From positions 16,448,001-16,512,000 of the forward strand of contig NC_060246.1 of NCBI RefSeq assembly GCF_921293095.1: a stretch of DNA of 64,000 nucleotides. Direction: 5' to 3'. The notes beneath the pieces were generated by a model, which saw nothing but the letters and a program-made list of their open reading frames with translations, did not search any database and was not told the origin of the DNA. A program made the translations under genes and the position numbers. The first letter of the stretch is position 1, and every line of letters starts with the position of its first letter. This DNA is from Ischnura elegans. Its lineage: Eukaryota; Arthropoda; Insecta; Odonata; Coenagrionidae. This document shows positions 49,929 through 61,215 of the stretch, one piece after another.

Positions 49929-50690
49929 CTACATCTACATAATACCCCGCAAGCCGCCTAAAAGGCGTGTGGCAGGGGGTGTTAGGACACCAGCCGTTTA
50001 CAGCTATTAAAAAAAAAAGAAGTGCTCTAACGAGGTTGGGACAAGCGTTTATTAAAGTCCTTTATTGTTCGGGGGAAAAACGAATTCTTATATCTATCCG
50101 TTCGGCTAAAAATCTCTCTTAATTTATCGCTTCTGTCGGACCTGGAAATATAGTGTGGCTCTAAGATTATGTTCTCTGTGTCGCTCTTAAATATATCCAT
50201 TCTTAATTGTTCAAGCAATCTAAGCCTAGCGCGCAGCCTCCGAGTCTCCAACGGCTCCCAGCCTAATTCGCTTAACATCTGGGTAACACTGTCTGTACGC
50301 CCGTAGCGGTTTTTGACGAAACGCGCAGCCTTCCTTTGTATCTTATTCAGCTCGCGGATTAAGTCTTTCTGCACTGGATCCCATACACTCGCTGCATATT
50401 CAAGGTGCGGTCGGACGAGAGCGAAATAGCACCTTTCTTTTACTTTCTCATCCGAAAATCTTCCCACAATACGCTTGACGAATCCTAATTTCTTCAGGGC
50501 TATACCGCAAATATTCTTTATATGAATTCCCCACGTGAGGTTCGAGGTTATCGTAACTCCCAGGTACTTCACTTCGTCTGTTGCCTTTATGTTAATGCCA
50601 TCCACTGCATAAACATTGTTAGTGTTGGACGAATTCCGCAAAAAATGTACCGCCATGCATTTGCTCAGAGGGTTGTGAGGGCCATCTCCT
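49929..50690 (-). mobile_element. L2/CR1-like LINE, longest copy (reverse-transcriptase carboxy-terminal end)
   Basis: An uninterrupted minus-strand frame of about 209 codons (50027-50656) encodes the end of a non-LTR retrotransposon polymerase, after the catalytic motifs. Recognisable blocks are VKYLGVTITSNLTWGIHI, ALVRPHLEYAASVWDPVQK, IQRKAARFVKNRY, LGWEPLETRRLRARL and RSDKLREIF. A 3' UTR of about 100 bp ends in an 'atgtagatgtag' tail (49929-49940, read on the minus strand). It is 5'-truncated and antisense to nkd. The lack of stops suggests a rather young insertion. It cannot be a stand-alone gene. Confidence 0.88.
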
Positions 50691-51830
50691 CCCCATAGTT
50701 ACGCCACCTTTGAGACTCATGGGAATACTCTTTATAATACACATTATCGATATAAACAATCAAACACCCGCGCCTCTCCGATTAAGCATTTGCAGTCGCG
50801 CCAATTATCTTTCGATTACTTACCGCTCTGCCACCTACCGGCTTCGAGGTGAGAATCGCACGCGGGAAAAGCGTAGGCACGGGGCGTGGCCTATGGGACC
50901 AACTGAGGAACACATGGGCGCTTTCACTCTCGAAGATTTTTCCCTAGTCCCCTCATTGAGATTCCATTTCGCCACGCGACTGAACTCTGACACAATACGG
51001 TGAAAACAGGGAGGAGGGGGCGACGATTAAAACTGACCAAAGAGGATCGGTCGGCGTTCACGGAGAACTCAATCGTTCCAGTTGAGTTCTGGTGGAGCAG
51101 AATCTTAAACCAAGTAAAAAACTCAAGTGGTTTAAATTATTTCTTACTATCAGGAAAATATGAGAGCAGTTGCAGAAACAAATGTTCATCAGCAATGCGT
51201 TCTCTAGGCTCTCATCGGTGCAAAATAGGTTACTGAAGATGAGACGCCGCCTCGGCGCGACTTGAAGTCGGTGCGAACGCGATGGCCCATATTGCGAAAT
51301 GGAGGGGTCGGCCGTTGGATGATTAGCAAGTTTGGGAGACCTTAAGTGTTTCACATAAACTTGTGTTGCGCGATCGTAAATTTAAATGAATGTACCGACC
51401 GTTCGACAGAATTGGAAATCGCTTTAACTTCTATGGAGGAAATCGGCATCGAGAAGTTGAAAAGCATTTTATAGGTACTCGCCTCTTGCAGTCGCTCCAA
51501 AATGTATAATACTGTTGGATTGGATTTTCCTCAACACTGTGGGACAATGAGAAAGGCATATTTCTTCCATTAAGTGGAGTAATTATGCTATTTTCTTGTT
51601 GTCGACTTCGCTCAAACGAAAGCGTTATAGTCAGTCGACGTTTAGTTTACCTCCATCTCGCTAGTACTCTACCCATGAAACGAGGCTACTATCTCGACTT
51701 CATACCACGAAAAAATCAGTTTGAATAGAATTATATGATCGTCAAAAATCATAGAAATATAGGTGCACGGAAACGTCCTGTGACTCGTTCGCGAGAGAAG
51801 AGTGATTCTGTCTGATGTAATATTTTACAT

Positions 51831-51856
51831 GATGATGATGATTATAATGATGGGGT
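51831..51856 (+). repeat. ATG-type microsatellite
   Basis: A short run of imperfect (ATG)n repeats. No flanking element was recognised. Confidence 0.5.
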
Positions 51857-52439
51857 TTGTTACCCACAATACTACAGGAATAAGCATTCCATGAGCCTCA
51901 TGAGTCTTCCAAAAAAACTCCTTATCTGAACATACGTGATTATTTTGACCTATACGTAACTTTTGACTTACATCTTTTCACACCATCCGTTCTTTTCCAC
52001 GAGATTTAGAGCGCAAATATTTCCTACCTCCGTCGTTTTGTGCGAGAATTGCTGATAAATCGAATTACTAGTGAAACAAACGAGCTGGTTTCGTGCGTTC
52101 ACTCGTTGTATTGGGGTTACGTTCGTTTCGACCAGCATTAGAATATTCGTAGTGGAAACGGCACCGTCAGAGCTTTTTCATAGACTGAACTAGTGAATGC
52201 AAATCGCCGAAGTGTTGCCCCGTCCACATAACTGCCTTACGCACGACCTTGTGCCTGCCTTCACATTGCTACATGGTGATCCAAAATACCAAAGATCGAT
52301 CATTTCTATGGTGCCACAGTGGGTGATGGAAATGACATAATGTTGACAGTAACCCTGCACTTGCTTTTATTTATTTTTAGCGGCAGAATCGACTGGAGTA
52401 ATGATTATTTTATGACTGATCGTTTTTATAAAAAGGGGC

Positions 52440-52990
52440 TTCATTTTCATCTCGTTTCTCTAGGCGCTCCGACCTTTCCTTCTTCGTCTTGGGACTGTCC
52501 GTCCTACGACTTCCGATCGCGCGGATGTTGATCGCGAAGCGGGGCCGCTTTCCCCATTCACTCCACATGCGCCGCAAACACTTTATAAAGGACCCCCCTC
52601 CCCTCCCTCGGACGATGACCCCCTCCCTCGCCGCAGCGGCGCCTCCTCCCCTCCCGAATTCATCCCACGACGCCCCCCGTCACCCGCCGCTCCACAATCC
52701 CGAAAGGAGCGGCAGCTTCGTTCGCCTCGACAATTATCGACATGGGGGCGGCCCGCGCTTCTCCATCATTCTTGAGGGGCGCACGCGCCCCCTGCCTCCG
52801 CGATATCGATTGGTTCGGCCGCACACGTTCCGACACAAACTGTGGGGGGCCCCCTTTCGCCGCATCCGTCGTTTGTGGCCGACCCTCAACGCACTGCCCC
52901 CCCACCGCCGCTGAGGAAGCAGTTGGTGACGACATCAAATGTAAACGGGAGCGATTTCTTGGCTTTGTGCGACCAAGATGGAAACGGCAA
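52440..52990. other. GC-rich island in nkd intron 1, proximal to exon 2
   Basis: CpG-dense, Pro/Arg-coding in all frames (open frames up to 141 codons on the plus strand). TTATAAAGG at about 52581-52589 could pass for a TATA box upstream of the densest part, but no transcript start or exon is demonstrable. It lies about 3.4 kb upstream of nkd exon 2. Confidence 0.4.
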
Positions 52991-54684
52991 AAATCACAGA
53001 GCACGTGATGCGTCCGATGATAGACTGAGTGTCACAACAGCGATTGTTCATTTCGATTCGAAATGCTAAGATCCGGGGATTTATTGGAGTATTAATTGAA
53101 GAAATGCTGTTGGCTTTTGCCGCGGGTCCGTGCCGACGTTCGGATGGCCATAATCAGGTGCATTTTTGACGATGGACGCTTTCGAGGCGTTGGCACAGAT
53201 GAAGAATGTGACATGGTTGATAACCCTAGCTGCATTTCTTGACAAAACTCAAATATCCCCTATTTACACATCTTTCGTATCGGAGAAATAAAGTCAACGT
53301 CTTAGTTTATCCGATGGTGGTCTAAGCACGTTCAAGATCTGGTCATGTAATCACGCAGGCACCCATCCGATCTGATCCATCCATCTATCCGATCTGAACA
53401 ACATCTAAGGTAATAATTGAAGGCATTCAGGCATTAGTGGGAGGAGACAGTCCTAAAATAAATTCGATGCCATGTCCTTAATGGTCTGTAAATGCTCGCT
53501 CTATATTTCAAGCAATAATAATCGAATTGGTCTAATATCCGGGCGAAAAGATGCCCTCTGCAGAGTTTTCCGAAAAGTGCGCGAGTGACCTACAATATTT
53601 ATGCAAAAGATCGCATTTAATGTTCAGAAAGTGGGAGGGCTGAGGGCAAATGAAGAAATGAGTCGCACAGTAGTGGGCGGTGGGTGTTACTTTGGGTCGA
53701 GAGGGGAGGGGGCAGGCGAAGGCCATGAAGTGGGGGAGTGACACGGGGGTGGGGTGCGAAGTACGCTGTTGATGGCGAACGCACAGTGGGCCAGTAGGGT
53801 GGTCCAAATAAATGAAAGTAGTCATATTTTGCACCGTGCCCCATAATCCCATGAAAAATTGTTAGAAAACTTTTTTATGCAAAATGATCCACATGCCGTT
53901 CAGAAGTCGTGCTTCATGGTTTTCCTTTTGAATCCTGTAGGGTGGGCAACATGCAACGGGCGATTTCTTTTCCTTTCTGCGAGCTGTAGAGGTATGACCT
54001 GGGACTTGTTTTTATGCACACAGAGTTACTCCACCACGTCGAATTTCATTAAACCTAGAAATTTTAATAATTCAAATATCATTGGGTGCTTCACAATTTT
54101 TGGCCATTTTCGGAAAATTAATCTCCGATTCCATGCCTGGTCAAAAAGTACTGCGACGTTGCATGAGGGGTATTTTTCCTCTGCTACTGTGGTACTTGAA
54201 AATAACCTTGCATCTCTGCGCTCGGTGAGTGGATGCGAACGGGTTTGAAGGAGAGGCCATCTCGACATGGGGCTCATTTCGACCATTGTGTTCATTATGA
54301 ATGAGAATTTCTCATCCAATGATTGAAATTATCACGAAGAAGGCCTCTAGTGGCAGGATTTTAATAAATTAAATTTATTTGCATCTCGTTTACCATCTTT
54401 TCCATCGCCCATGAAAGTATTGACATGAGGCGCTGTTTGCCCATAGCTTTTGGTCTCTTGATCATATTTCCTGTGAAGAAGGGTCCAAATTGGTACTCAA
54501 AACGGTAAATTTCACTCTTTATTTATTTATCTAATGCAGTCCAAAAACAGCTCGAGGCCAATTACAGAGGACTCAATATAACTAGAGAACAATTTACTTA
54601 TATTAAGCAAAACGTAACCAACCTTGAAAAAAAATATTCAACAGTATTTACAAATAGATAACAAAGAATGGTAGACTTCATGGG

Positions 54685-54990
54685 CAGGGGCGCAGCTAGG
54701 AATTAAGGCTGAGTGGGGTTTAGGTGCAACTAATACCGGTGTGTGTGGTGGTATGGAATACCCACCAGGATAAGCGGTAGGTGCGAGATAAATAAATTGC
54801 GGAATTTTAAGTTAAATGGTTCAAAATGGTGAGTTTTACGGCTTTCCGAGTGATATTTTATTAATCCATACACTATTTTATCAGTAATATCAATCCAATG
54901 AAGTAAAATGGATTAAATTTAAATATTTCTCTAAGCTCTGGGGGGGGGGGAGGGTTTAACCCCCAAAACCGCCCCCTCGCTGCCCCACTG
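54685..54990 (+). mobile_element. hAT-type MITE, family 3, copy 1
   Basis: The 306-bp element begins CAGGGGCGCAGCTAGG and ends with the reverse complement of CAGTGGGGCAGCGAGG. The target duplication is perfect: ttcatggg at 54677-54684 and 54991-54998. The AT-rich interior does not code. Opposite in orientation to 57794-58113, with nkd exon 2 between them. Confidence 0.92.
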
Positions 54991-55899
54991 TTCATGGGGT
55001 GGTGCGAGGAGTAAGTAGGGGGGAAATTACGATGGAGAAGGTGCGAGGTATGAATGAGGGATGAGAAAAAGGATCAAAACTCTCAAAGAAACACTTTCAA
55101 AACAATTGGAGTATGTACTCTCATTGTTCTATGAATTTAGAGAGTGAGAATTTTTTTAGCCGATGATGACAAATCCTAAGTGCACAAATCAAACAAATTG
55201 TTGTATGTGAGCCATTGTAAATATCTATGTGCAAGTTTAAAAAATAATTTCAGTGTTTTGATAGGGTAGAAGAGTATTTTAAAGCTCCGATAAGGTCAAT
55301 AAAGGCCTTCGGTATATCGCAATTCATTGAGTACTTACTTAGTAAAACGGTTTCCAAAGGCTTACTGATTGTGAGTGTCGTCCGCACCAAGTCGGGGCGC
55401 GGAGAAGGGAGCTTTTTCTTAAATCTCAACCACGTCTGTCGTGTTGGAAAAATGTACGTGTCTCATTCCTTGCATGTCATTTGAAGTTTCAATTGTTTGA
55501 AAACCTCTGCATGCTAATTTTCTGATCACTGGCATGTCATCTCCTCGGCTTCCGTCGGTATAATTGTCCCGTTTCCACGGCAATTTTGTTTTTTAAACCC
55601 TTAGGCTCTCAAAAGTCATTGATATTATCAGATATGAAAAGAATTTCTGTCTGAGGTATCCTAATGAAAGTTAAGCGTAAACTCAACCGATGACGCGAGG
55701 GCGATTCTCGGCATGAGCGCTTACGATCAAGATTGAATGGACGAATTCACAGATCACGTGATGGATGCGATTGCCTGATTCCGATGCGATTCGCTTTTTT
55801 GTGTTTTGGTTATTCCGGTTGTAAATATTATATTATTTCTGATAAATCTAATACAGACGAAGGATAAGAGGTATCAGGATTTAATTGAAATTTATTGAT

Positions 55900-56155
55900 A
55901 TGTGGGGCGCTAAGGGGGAGCGCGTGGCTGCTGATCGAGGTGTCCCGAGTTCAAATCCCGGGCAATATCCTCAAACAGTACTCCAGAGGGCGAGATGGCC
56001 TCGGGAAGGGAAGCCCCTCCTTCCCTGAACGTGTGGAAAGAAATGGAAACGCTCGTGGCTTAGGTCGGGGTGAACTTGAACTATACTCACCTGTGAATAC
56101 CAACCATCGGGTGAAATACTGTACTTAGTAGCAGCTGTAGTAGTAGTGATATTTT
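55900..56155 (+). repeat. tRNA-derived SINE (probable)
   Basis: The tRNA-like head (about 55900-55970) has a B-box, GTTCAAATCCC, followed by GGG. The body is unrelated to tRNA, and the 3' tail is an AGCTGTAGTAGTAGTG microsatellite. It ends about 170 bp before nkd exon 2. It is not a functional tRNA, because the acceptor stem does not close. Confidence 0.6.
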
Positions 56156-56326
56156 TGTGCTCTGTAATTGTTAACTTTGTTTAAATCTCGCTCTGTAACG
56201 TTGAAGCTGAGCTCAGTTTTTGGTTTCGACACGACGCTGCTTGGTCGCTCTTTTTTAACTTAAAAAAAATAATGCTACTGAGGCCTTTGCACTTGTCTAA
56301 TCGTTCCCGTTTCTCTCCCTGTGCAG

Positions 56327-56646
56327 TGCTGCCCTCATCGGCGGTGGGCGGAGACGCGCTGGACTGCGGCGGGCGTCCCTCGGACACGGAGGAGTTGCTG
56401 GGTGGCCGTGGGTGCGGCCCGCACCATCTGCACACCTCCGACGAAGACGAGGAGTGCGGCGGGTCAGCTCCGCCACACTTGGAGGCGGCGGCGGCGGCGG
56501 GCGCCGTCGGGGGCGAGGGGCGGGGGAAGCAGTGCTCGGAGGAGTGCAGCCGGGAGGATGGGGGGGCGTGGAGGCCGGAGCGCCACCACCGGTGCTGGCG
56601 GCGGAGGGCGCCACCCTCGCCACTCGTCCCCCGCCTCCACTTCGAG
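56327..56646 (+). CDS. nkd: naked cuticle (nkd), coding exon 2
   Basis: This encodes residues 22 (codon shared with exon 1) to 128. The segment is low-complexity: an acidic Ser/Thr patch (SDTEELL, 40-46), HHLHTSDEDEEC (54-65), an Ala run (75-79), several Cys (35, 51, 65, 91, 95, 111) and a basic stretch RHHRCWRRR (107-115). It ends in RLHFE (124-128), which leads into the conserved Nkd block of exon 3. Only the two ends look family-like; the middle is poorly conserved in Nkd proteins generally. Acceptor CTGTGCAG|TG, donor GAG|GTGAGT. It begins by completing a phase-1 codon and ends in phase 0. The exon is GC-rich, and antisense open frames over it are shadows. Confidence 0.88.
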
Positions 56647-57793
56647 GTGAGTCACATCGAGCAGTGGAATGTGTTTCACCCACTAAACTCAATACAATGG
56701 AATGATGATTGCCGTGGTGCGCACGGCATCGCCTGGAGCCAGTCCGGGACCTCCTTACGTAGCCGAGTACCATGAGCGTATTTTTAAAGGGGGAATCGCG
56801 CGCATTTCGAATGTGAAGCTAAAGCGTTTTCAAAGTTGGCCTTTCCTGCCTCGATGGCGACGAAGTCCTCGTCTAGCAAAACGGAAATCACGGGTTGTAG
56901 ACCCGCTTGGGTTGTTTGCCACTATCTGGCTTTTAGTGATCGCTCACTAATGTTTTTCCTTAAAATTTTCCGATTTACAGGCCCTAAACGCGGTTTTTAC
57001 GGGGTTCAAAGATATTTAAATAAATAAAGTTCTTAGTCTGTCGTGAAAGTCCCCAGTATTCGATTATCAAAATTAAAATAATCCGAAAAATTGGGTTGAG
57101 AAAAAGTTCAAAGTTGTGTGATTTCCTTTGATTGTATCTGCATCTTCGATCGTATGCGTCAATAGATTCGCCTTTCATACTCTTTACTATTGAGGAAGTT
57201 GCTTTGATATTTAATCAATCTCGACCGATCTCAAACCACTTATATTTTATTGTGAGGAGAACGAATTCTCACCGTGGTTGCTAAATGGTTATGTGGAGTA
57301 ACGAATTCGTAACCTCAAGAGACGTGTGGCGCTAGTGGTCTATGGAAAGATCCTCATTATTCCTCAAGATGAGGTTTTGGTATTGGCACCACTAGTTTAC
57401 TTAAACAACGCATCCGTGTTTTCACTATCGAAGCTTTTAAATGGAGCGCAGTTCTTGAGGTCCTTCTGAAGATGGCCAGATGTGCAATATCATGGATTCC
57501 CTAGATGAGGAGATATCCACATTCTATTGTTTACGGTTCATTTGTTTCACCGTAGAAATAATGCCCCTCCGCAAAGGAGTCGATTTTTTTTCAACTCGAT
57601 TTGCAAACGCGTGTTCTCCATTGCGATGCGTCTCAAACCTATGGATTATCTCTCGTCGCGCACAAATTGAACAGATTGCATATCGATTGTTTACAAGTAT
57701 TTCAGTGTGAAGGTCGTTCATTTATTTTTTATTATTTTTTTTACCCAAAGGTAATCACCGCACGAAATCACATAGGGAGAGAATTGGCGCCAG

Positions 57794-58113
57794 CAGTAGC
57801 GCAGCGATGGGGGGGTTTGGGGAATAATCCCTTCCCCCCGGAGCTCAGAGAATTTTTTTAAATAAAAATATTTTAGTGGTACAAATTTTGTAACTAAGTA
57901 GTATTAGGGGGAAGGATGACTCACCAGCAAAATATCAAACTATTCACAGAGTCGTAAAACCTCACCATTTTGAACCATTTATCATAAAAAAAATTTTGGG
58001 GGAGGGCCCCCGCGCCTCCCGCTTAATCTGGCAGGTATTCCATACCCTCTAGACCCCCCAGTATTTGTTGCGCCGTAAACTCCCCCTCACTTTAATTCCT
58101 AGCTGCGCCCCTG
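57794..58113 (-). mobile_element. hAT-type MITE, family 3, copy 2
   Basis: The 320-bp element is in reverse orientation. Its left edge is CAGTAGCGCAGCG and its right edge is the reverse complement of CAGGGGCGCAGCTAGG. The duplication is ggcgccag (57786-57793) and ggcgcctg (58114-58121), 7 of 8. It shares long blocks with the copy at 54685-54990, including 'aaatggttcaaaatggtgag' and 'gtatggaatacc'. Confidence 0.9.
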
Positions 58114-58680
58114 GGCGCCTGCTTCATCCCTATCCCGAATTTCTCGCCGAGGAGGACCGGTTGCGGGAAACACTAACCTCGGTGTGAATAGTAATTGACT
58201 CTGCTTAGCACTCTTTCTGAATCTATTGATAATTAAATATTAGGAACGCTGTTGACGTACCGATTACAACGCTACAAAGAACGAAAATCTAAGACTCCCA
58301 GCTTTGTTTCATAAAATTATTAATAGCCATTCCTGCGAAGGATGCGTAATTGAAAGTAACGTCGCATTTTAACGTGACACTCACAGGCTGTTTTTTCAAG
58401 TTTTGTTTTGCTACCTCTTCCCCTTTTTATTTCAAAAAACGACTAACAAATACGAAGTATAAGTAACGAATGACAACTGACGCCATTCGTTGTTTTTTCA
58501 TTGTGTTGTTTTGGTTGTATCATTAAAAATCGCATGCATATTTGAAAAAGTAACTTAACTCTTTTGCTTGAGGAGTACTTTGAACATCGAATTCTGACGG
58601 TAGCGTTTGTTGTTTCTTTCATTGGAAGTTGTATGCCCAACAACTTAAATGCTCACGAAGGAGAAGCCACAGGATATTAG

Positions 58681-58888
58681 CATAGGCGGATCTAGGGAGG
58701 GGGGAACGGGGGCACGTGCCCCCCCCCAAACCCTTAAAAAACGTGCAAGATTTTTAACACGGTCCCGTTATCATTGCGTTCGTTTTGTATTACGGGGTAT
58801 CCTTTTGACCCCCGCCCCCCAGAACAAAATCCTCGACCCGGCCGTGCGTGCCCCCCCCACCCAGAAAGAAATCCTGGATCCGCCCCTG
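58681..58888 (-). mobile_element. hAT-type MITE, family 1, copy 4
   Basis: Reverse orientation. The left edge CATAGGCGGATCTAGG is the family right end, and the right edge GGATCCGCCCCTG is the family outer left end. The inner second terminus is also present. AGCATAGG occurs at both edges (58679-58686 and 58889-58896), but the left occurrence overlaps the element end, so the target duplication is ambiguous. Confidence 0.88.
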
Positions 58889-59954
58889 AGCATAGGTATA
58901 TATTTTTTTCGTAAATATTTCATGTGCTAACTTTTTACATGCCTCACCATAATATGTACCATTAGAAGTTAGAGATACTAATGTTGGCCTTAGCGTTGCG
59001 TTACTGCGCTAAGCGCTATCTTCTATTTAACCCGCTGATGGGGAATCGCCGACCACGTTACCGCTGTCTGGGCCGTATTCGCATCCTTCCGCGATTCTGC
59101 CCCCATTCGACTGGCGAGAGAGTGGCGCTGAGGGCGGTGGCGGATCAATCAAACCACCTCCTTCGTTTTTGAAACCACCTTCTCACTTAGTCTTCGAAAT
59201 GTACAGGGCTGAACATCCGAATTCAGAATATTAAGGTTCCATGATATTCCATTATCCGAATTCCGAATAGAATCCATAATAACACAATGAAAATTTTCTT
59301 ACGTAAAGTTATATGGGCTTCTAATATTTGTTTAGTAAAGTATATTTCTATTCAGTAATTATTATAATTAATTAACAATCACTACTGACCATCGTGAAGC
59401 GTTTTCTACCATTTTATCCAATACATTAGCACGAATTTCAAAGAAAACCGTCAATAGGAAGGTTTTTATTTACAGTTTGTCTGCTTAGTTACATATTATT
59501 ATATTTCCTTCGGCTAAAATAATGGATCGATGAAATAGGAGTAGCCCATCAAATAATCCGTGAGAATATGTATAGTTGTTTACGTTTCTCGAACTGTGCC
59601 ATAAGAATTCCAATTGGAACTGCATTTCTTGATAAAAGTGAGGGAGAGGTTGTGTGTCCGGCCTGTGTTTGCATCTCAGAGGCCTTTTTTGTTTACGGCC
59701 GTCGGGGAGGTCTGAATCCTTTTCCCGCATTCCGCGTTGCAAAAGAGGCATCGCCAATCATAAACGAGAATGTCAACGCAGGCCGCTTTGCCGTCCGGGT
59801 TGGCCATGGCCATTGGGTAAAGTTTCTTGTATGCCTGGGAAAAAGTTAATGTGTGACACAATTTTGGCGACAATTATCTTGTGTAAATAGCAGTAATTAG
59901 TGTTCCTAGATGATATTGGGACTAAGTGACGTTACATGGAAGAATAAATGGATG

Positions 59955-60130
59955 CAGTGGTCGATTCAAGATTGGAGATAAGGGGGTGGGGGCTATGTGT
60001 GGCCCTGGGGGTTTTGGCATTATCCTCTCTTGTATATATTCGACAAATGAACAAAATTACCATTTTATCTAATGCAAATTCGATACTCCCCAGGGTGTCT
60101 ATAGCCCCCTCCTCTCTTTATCCAACACTG
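59955..60130 (+). mobile_element. hAT-type MITE, family 2, copy D
   Basis: The 176-bp element begins CAGTGGTCGATTCAAG and ends CCAACACTG. The duplication is aatggatg (59947-59954) and agtggatg (60131-60138), 7 of 8. The interior shares 'tctatagccccct'-type blocks with copies A and C. Non-coding. Confidence 0.75.
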
Positions 60131-60310
60131 AGTGGATGGGATCTCTTGGTGGAGCTACATGATCGAAAATCCACCTGCATAATCATTGCAGATTTGACTT
60201 AAGAATATTCATTCGTGCGCTTACCTGGTTAGTTGAGCCTCTATTAAAAGTTTAAGTATGCTTTTTTTATTATACTTAGCAGAAATTTTAATATGGACTG
60301 TATTTGTTAT

Positions 60311-60868
60311 GCCATTAGAAGGAAACGGATTTATCATTAAGGACATCGGGAAGAGAATTCCATTATAATATGAGGCGATCATAAACAGGAAGGAGCGTAT
60401 GAGAGGATCGTACAATAAGAGTTTAAAGAAAAGGCTGGCGAAGAGCCTGATCTAGAGAATAGTACGAAACGGTGAGGAAACATAGACCTTCACGACAGAG
60501 GACGAGAGGAGACTGGAGGCTTTCGAGATGTGGCTGTTGAGAAGAATGGAGAAAGTGAAGTGGACAGAGAGGAGGAAGGAAGACAAAGTGCGTGACATGG
60601 TGGGTGAGGAGAGACGGCTTCTACATGAGATGTGGAGGAGACAGATGGTCTGCATGGTGCGAATACTTAGCGGGGAGGGGCATTGTAAACAGTGTTAGAG
60701 GGTAGAATGTTGGGTATGGAAAGGAGAGGAGGGAAGAGAATTGTATTGAATGAAAGGGAGTCGGCCTTATTGTGAATTGAAGAAGGATGTCCATGAAGGG
60801 AGGGTAGACTAACAAAATACTTCTTAAATACTCCATCAAAACGTACCTTAATCGGTAGAGTACTTTAG
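60311..60868 (+). mobile_element. RTE-like LINE fragment, second copy
   Basis: It aligns by eye along its whole length with 37990-38600, including 'aagagtttaaagaaaaggct', 'gacgagaggagactggaggc' and the end 'taccttaatcggtagagtac'. It is more decayed, with several stops and small indels. Confidence 0.78.
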
Positions 60869-61080
60869 CCATAATTTGCTGTGTGAAAAGTATATAATTT
60901 AAATCGTTAACACTAGAAACAGTGTAATTGTTAAGGACATCAAAACCGAATGATCATATTGGATTTCGATGAACCTTAGCCTTTCAGTGTTTCGCTTGCC
61001 CTTGCTCTCTTTCAACTGAGTATACACTTATAAACCATGACATATATTCGCACTGATATTTTATATCCGTAGTTGTATTG

Positions 61081-61215
61081 GTCTTATGACCAGTTTCACT
61101 GTAAATCAGTATCTTCAGGTACAATTAAGTATAATTAATGTTGTATTGTAAATATGTATGTATTAAGAAAATGTATAATGCACTTGATGATGCTACTAAT
61201 GTGTGAAACTGGTTG
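61081..61215. repeat. outward-facing pair of hammerhead-like motifs (copies g and h)
   Basis: The left member (minus strand, 61081-61119) reads CTGAAGA, an ACTG/CAGT stem, GAAAC, then a further UGGUC/GACCA hairpin, which would be stem III. The right member (plus strand, 61182-61215) reads CTTGATGA, a weak stem, then GAAACTGGTT. The inverted, outward layout repeats that seen at 4551-4815. No stem I pairing that would complete an active ribozyme was found. Confidence 0.45.

Larger units (their letters stand above)
17057..56326 (+). other. nkd: nkd intron 1 (39,270 bp)
   Basis: The boundaries are GTATGA at the donor and a pyrimidine-rich TTCTCTCCCTGTGCAG at the acceptor. The intron is filled with mobile-element fragments, four GC-rich islands and unassigned AT-rich DNA. 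No further nkd coding exon could be supported, and exon 1 joins exon 2 in frame without one. Stretches between the repeats listed separately hold nothing I can identify: about 17.3-19.4, 21.1-23.6, 24.1-26.6, 26.8-28.1, 28.5-29.7, 30.5-32.3, 33.5-36.3, 36.9-37.9, 38.9-40.8, 41.2-43.2, 44.4-46.0, 46.3-47.7, 50.7-52.4 and 53.0-54.6 kb. Unannotated small exons or non-coding RNAs cannot be excluded. Confidence 0.85.

Noticed and set aside
50027..50656. A host gene of 209 codons on the minus strand
   Set aside because: The product is the carboxy-terminal part of a non-LTR reverse transcriptase, and three broken relatives with the same 3' end occur in the window.
52581..52589. TATA-like TTATAAAGG as a promoter
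   Set aside because: A single short motif with no start site, exon or conservation evidence. It is mentioned only within the island entry.
55900..55975. Functional tRNA gene
   Set aside because: The B-box is good but the acceptor stem does not close, and the sequence continues into a SINE body with a microsatellite tail.
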